Below are positions 41,479 to 43,027 of a stretch of 43,027 nt of DNA, in pieces. Source of the DNA: an uncultured Acetatifactor sp. Lineage in GTDB: Bacteria > Bacillota > Clostridia > Lachnospirales > Lachnospiraceae. Positions within the stretch are counted from its first letter, which is position 1. Each line of letters opens with the position of its first letter. The position numbers and the translations under genes are program-made. Location: positions 1 through 43,027 of the forward strand of contig CAJUFO010000033.1 in the NCBI GenBank assembly GCA_910585615.1, in the 5' to 3' direction. The notes beneath the pieces were generated by a model. The model was given only the letters and a program-made list of their open reading frames with translations. It was not told the DNA's origin and did not search any database.

Positions 41479-41611
41479 CTTGGGTAAAACCTTGGATTAA
41501 TCTTGTTGATAATCTTTTCTTTGTAATACTAAAAAAGCTCCACACAAGCGTTTTTTAATCATCCTTGGGTAAAACCTTGGATTAATCTTGGGTAAACCTT
41601 GGATTAATTTG
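41479..41611. repeat. Three copies of a ~26-bp repeat (CTTGGGTAAAACCTTGGATT...)
   Basis: Copies start at 41479, 41564 and 41587 (the third lacks one A and overlaps the end of the second). The first two are also preceded by similar TTTTTT-N2-ATCAT sequence, so the full unit is about 40 bp, 85 bases apart. Non-coding, downstream of the broken COG2865-type gene. Confidence 0.7.
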
Positions 41612-41626
41612 CACTTATCCAAGCTA

Positions 41627-42251
41627 CTACTTTAACATCCATCTGGAATGCTGTTGATTTTTAGAATCTTTCGCAATTGTTCCCTGTTTCCTCAACGCGG
41701 CAAGCAGATTATGTATTTTATTCTCTTTCTGCTTATCGGATAACGCTGCTGGTAGCTTATCCCATAATAAGTCTCTGATATCCTTTTTCTGCGCTTTCCC
41801 ATATTGTTTTAGATACTCGACAATTAAATCCCTATAATATTGATCATCAAATGCTCTATTTTTTATATATTTTGCCTCTTCTCCCATCGTCTGTGCCACT
41901 TCAGCTGAAAGAAACAACTGGTTCTTGCGCCCTTCGACCAACTTATATTTTCTAAGATGACTTACCGCCTCATTCGACAGGCGACTGCCCTGTCCCTTTT
42001 GCACCTGATCCAGTAAATATATGGTTTCCAAATCCAAATCCGGATTGTCATATAATATGAAAGTATATTTGTCATCCAGGGTTTTCCCATAAATCTTCAC
42101 ACCCACCTGATTATAAGTCCCAAAGTCATAATCCGGCATGGGGAAATATTTGGCTTTCAACGATTTCAAATTCCCATCGCTCCATAAGTGATGCCAGGGT
42201 TTCGTAGTATTCTGCTTTTGTAGATGATTTATCGTAGTTGAAATAATCCAT
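41627..42251 (-). pseudogene. AlbA_2 / COG2865-type gene with internal deletion
   Basis: Minus strand from the ATG at 42251 reads MDYFNYDKSSTKAEYYETLA, SLMERWEFEIVE, the N-terminus of AlbA_2-domain proteins. The expected 'FKEAKG' does not follow; instead the sequence jumps, with a frame change, to KYFPMPDYDFGTYNQVGVKI, YGKTLDDKYTFILYDNPDLD and YLLDQVQKGQ, the C-terminal half of the same family, ending in a winged-helix region (KKDIRDLLWDKLPAAL, IHNLLAALRKQGTI). So roughly 300 codons are lost at about 42160. An alternative frame from 42271 gives an open 214-codon reading but its first ~40 residues do not fit. Confidence 0.7.
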
Positions 42252-42321
42252 AATCCTATTTTCCTCATCATCTTATTTTATCAGTCTTCTTACCATCATG
42301 AGAATCGGTGGTAGCCTCACC

Positions 42322-43000
42322 TTAAAAATTTTCATCATATTCCACACTCTTATTTTGAAACAATTGTCTGGTTGGAAATGCTTCTACATGTTCTTTTATT
42401 CCCCTGTCCCAATAGGTTCTTCCTTTTTCTGAAAATAAATATAGTCTACTTTTCGCTCTTGACGCAATTACATATAACAATTTATTCGTCTCTTCGCCTT
42501 GTTTTGTGCTTTCAATATAAATACTGGGAACTTTGCTATATACCAAACCGAAAGCAATAACGGTTTGATATTCTTCTCCCTTTACTCCATGACAAGTATT
42601 AATTACAACACCCTCTTTTTCCCTAAACATTTTCTTAAATGTAGCTAAATCATTTGTTAGACGATATTCCTTATTCTCTAGCCTGTAATTCATCTTCTCG
42701 AAAAAATCATCATACATTTTGGTTAAATCAACGTAATCCGCCAACTTGCATTGCAAAGCATCAAGGATATTATCTATCCCACATTTTACAAATTCGCTTC
42801 CTTTTTCTTTACTTTCCTTTGCCTGAAGGATAATATCCAGCAATGCCATATCTTCAATATTTATTTGTTTTCCAACATAATTACTTATTTCACTTATGAT
42901 TTCATTGGCCAGTCTTCTCCTTGATGAAATTTTTTTAGCATTGGGTTCTGTCAATAATAATTTTGTCAATTTATTAAAAGTTTCCCAGTTTGTCGGACTA
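42322..43000 (-). pseudogene. C-terminal fragment of a UvrD/PcrA-type helicase
   Basis: Open frame on the minus strand from the in-frame TAG near 43004 to 42322. It reads AVFYSPTNWETFNKLTKLLL, then a helical stretch, motif V region VINTCHGVKGEEYQTVIAFG and motif VI-like KLLYVIASRAKSRLYLFSEK. Motifs I-IV (ATP binding) are missing, so at least the 5' half is cut off by the stop or lies in another frame beyond the window. TTG at 42969 is the only start-like codon and is poorly supported. Such helicases occur in repair and in phage defence modules (for example with AAA nucleases); which one cannot be told here. Confidence 0.65.
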
Positions 43001-43025
43001 TAGAAAACTGCCTATAATCCGACAA
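42990..43025. repeat. 14-bp-arm hairpin at the window end
   Basis: TTGTCGGACTATAG (42990-43003), loop AAAACTGC, CTATAATCCGACAA (43012-43025), one mismatched (G-T capable) pair. It coincides with the point where the helicase frame is interrupted. Could be two mobile element ends meeting or a small palindromic element. Confidence 0.6.
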
Positions 43026-43027
43026 TT

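Noticed and set aside
41479..41611. Possible CRISPR array
   Set aside because: Only three copies, irregular spacing (58 bases, then overlap), no cas genes and no uniform spacers.
39871..43027. Prophage or complete integrative element
   Set aside because: No integrase, phage structural, replication or conjugation gene is visible; only fragments and repeats.

Overview
The window looks like a chromosomal piece of a gut Lachnospiraceae-type clostridium (Eisenbergiella / Enterocloster / Hungatella-like). Pointers are: strong AGGAGG ribosome binding sites, a G+C-rich core with A+T-rich islands, a GPH sugar symporter with several leaderless glycosidases under an AraC regulator, an LplB/LplC/lipoprotein sugar ABC system with a YesN/YesM-type two-component pair, fragments of the sporulation protease gene spoIVB, and a small clostridial protein often labelled 'polya polymerase'. 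No rRNA, tRNA, CRISPR array or intact prophage was seen.

Layout. (1) 1-3.2 kb: a minus-strand cluster of a winged-helix DNA-binding protein followed by two membrane proteins of unknown function, with an elaborate control region. (2) 3.4-18.7 kb: a glycoside-utilisation locus: GH78 alpha-L-rhamnosidase, a beta-propeller protein, a GPH symporter, a frameshifted small gene, an AraC regulator, a sugar isomerase/epimerase, a GH2 beta-galactosidase-type enzyme, a GH1 enzyme and a GH43 enzyme with CBM32-like and FnIII-like C-terminal domains. None has a signal peptide, so imported glycosides are probably cut in the cytoplasm. (3) 18.8-19.8 kb: a twice-frameshifted AAA ATPase pseudogene behind two twin palindromes. 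(4) 19.9-21.9 kb: an NhaC-superfamily antiporter behind a lysine riboswitch with a readable terminator/antiterminator, so very likely a lysine transporter. (5) 22.0-22.7 kb: hicA-hicB with a perfect palindrome inside the promoter. (6) 22.9-30.8 kb: sugar ABC transporter operon and a divergent response regulator/histidine kinase pair, separated by a small gene plus GNAT acetyltransferase pair resembling a toxin-antitoxin module. (7) 31.0-31.9 kb: purC. (8) 32.0-38.0 kb: a probable drug-export block of MFS pump, TetR repressor and two half-size ABC exporters, with two TetR operator candidates of identical design. (9) 38.5-39.7 kb: an AAA/DUF4143 ATPase behind a 26-bp palindrome. (10) 39.8-43.0 kb: an A+T-rich gene graveyard with two 163-bp direct repeats each carrying the 3' end of spoIVB, two broken AlbA_2/COG2865-type genes, an internally deleted insertion sequence with both inverted repeats, short repeats and a truncated UvrD-type helicase ending in a hairpin at the window edge.

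How the parts work together: regions 2 and 6 each pair sugar uptake with a dedicated AraC-type regulator. The two divergent control regions of region 2 share three short motifs, suggesting one regulon. Region 4 couples transporter expression to lysine. Region 8 is a self-contained repressor/efflux block. Regions 3, 5, 6 (GNAT pair) and 10 are accessory or decaying material lying between metabolic genes.
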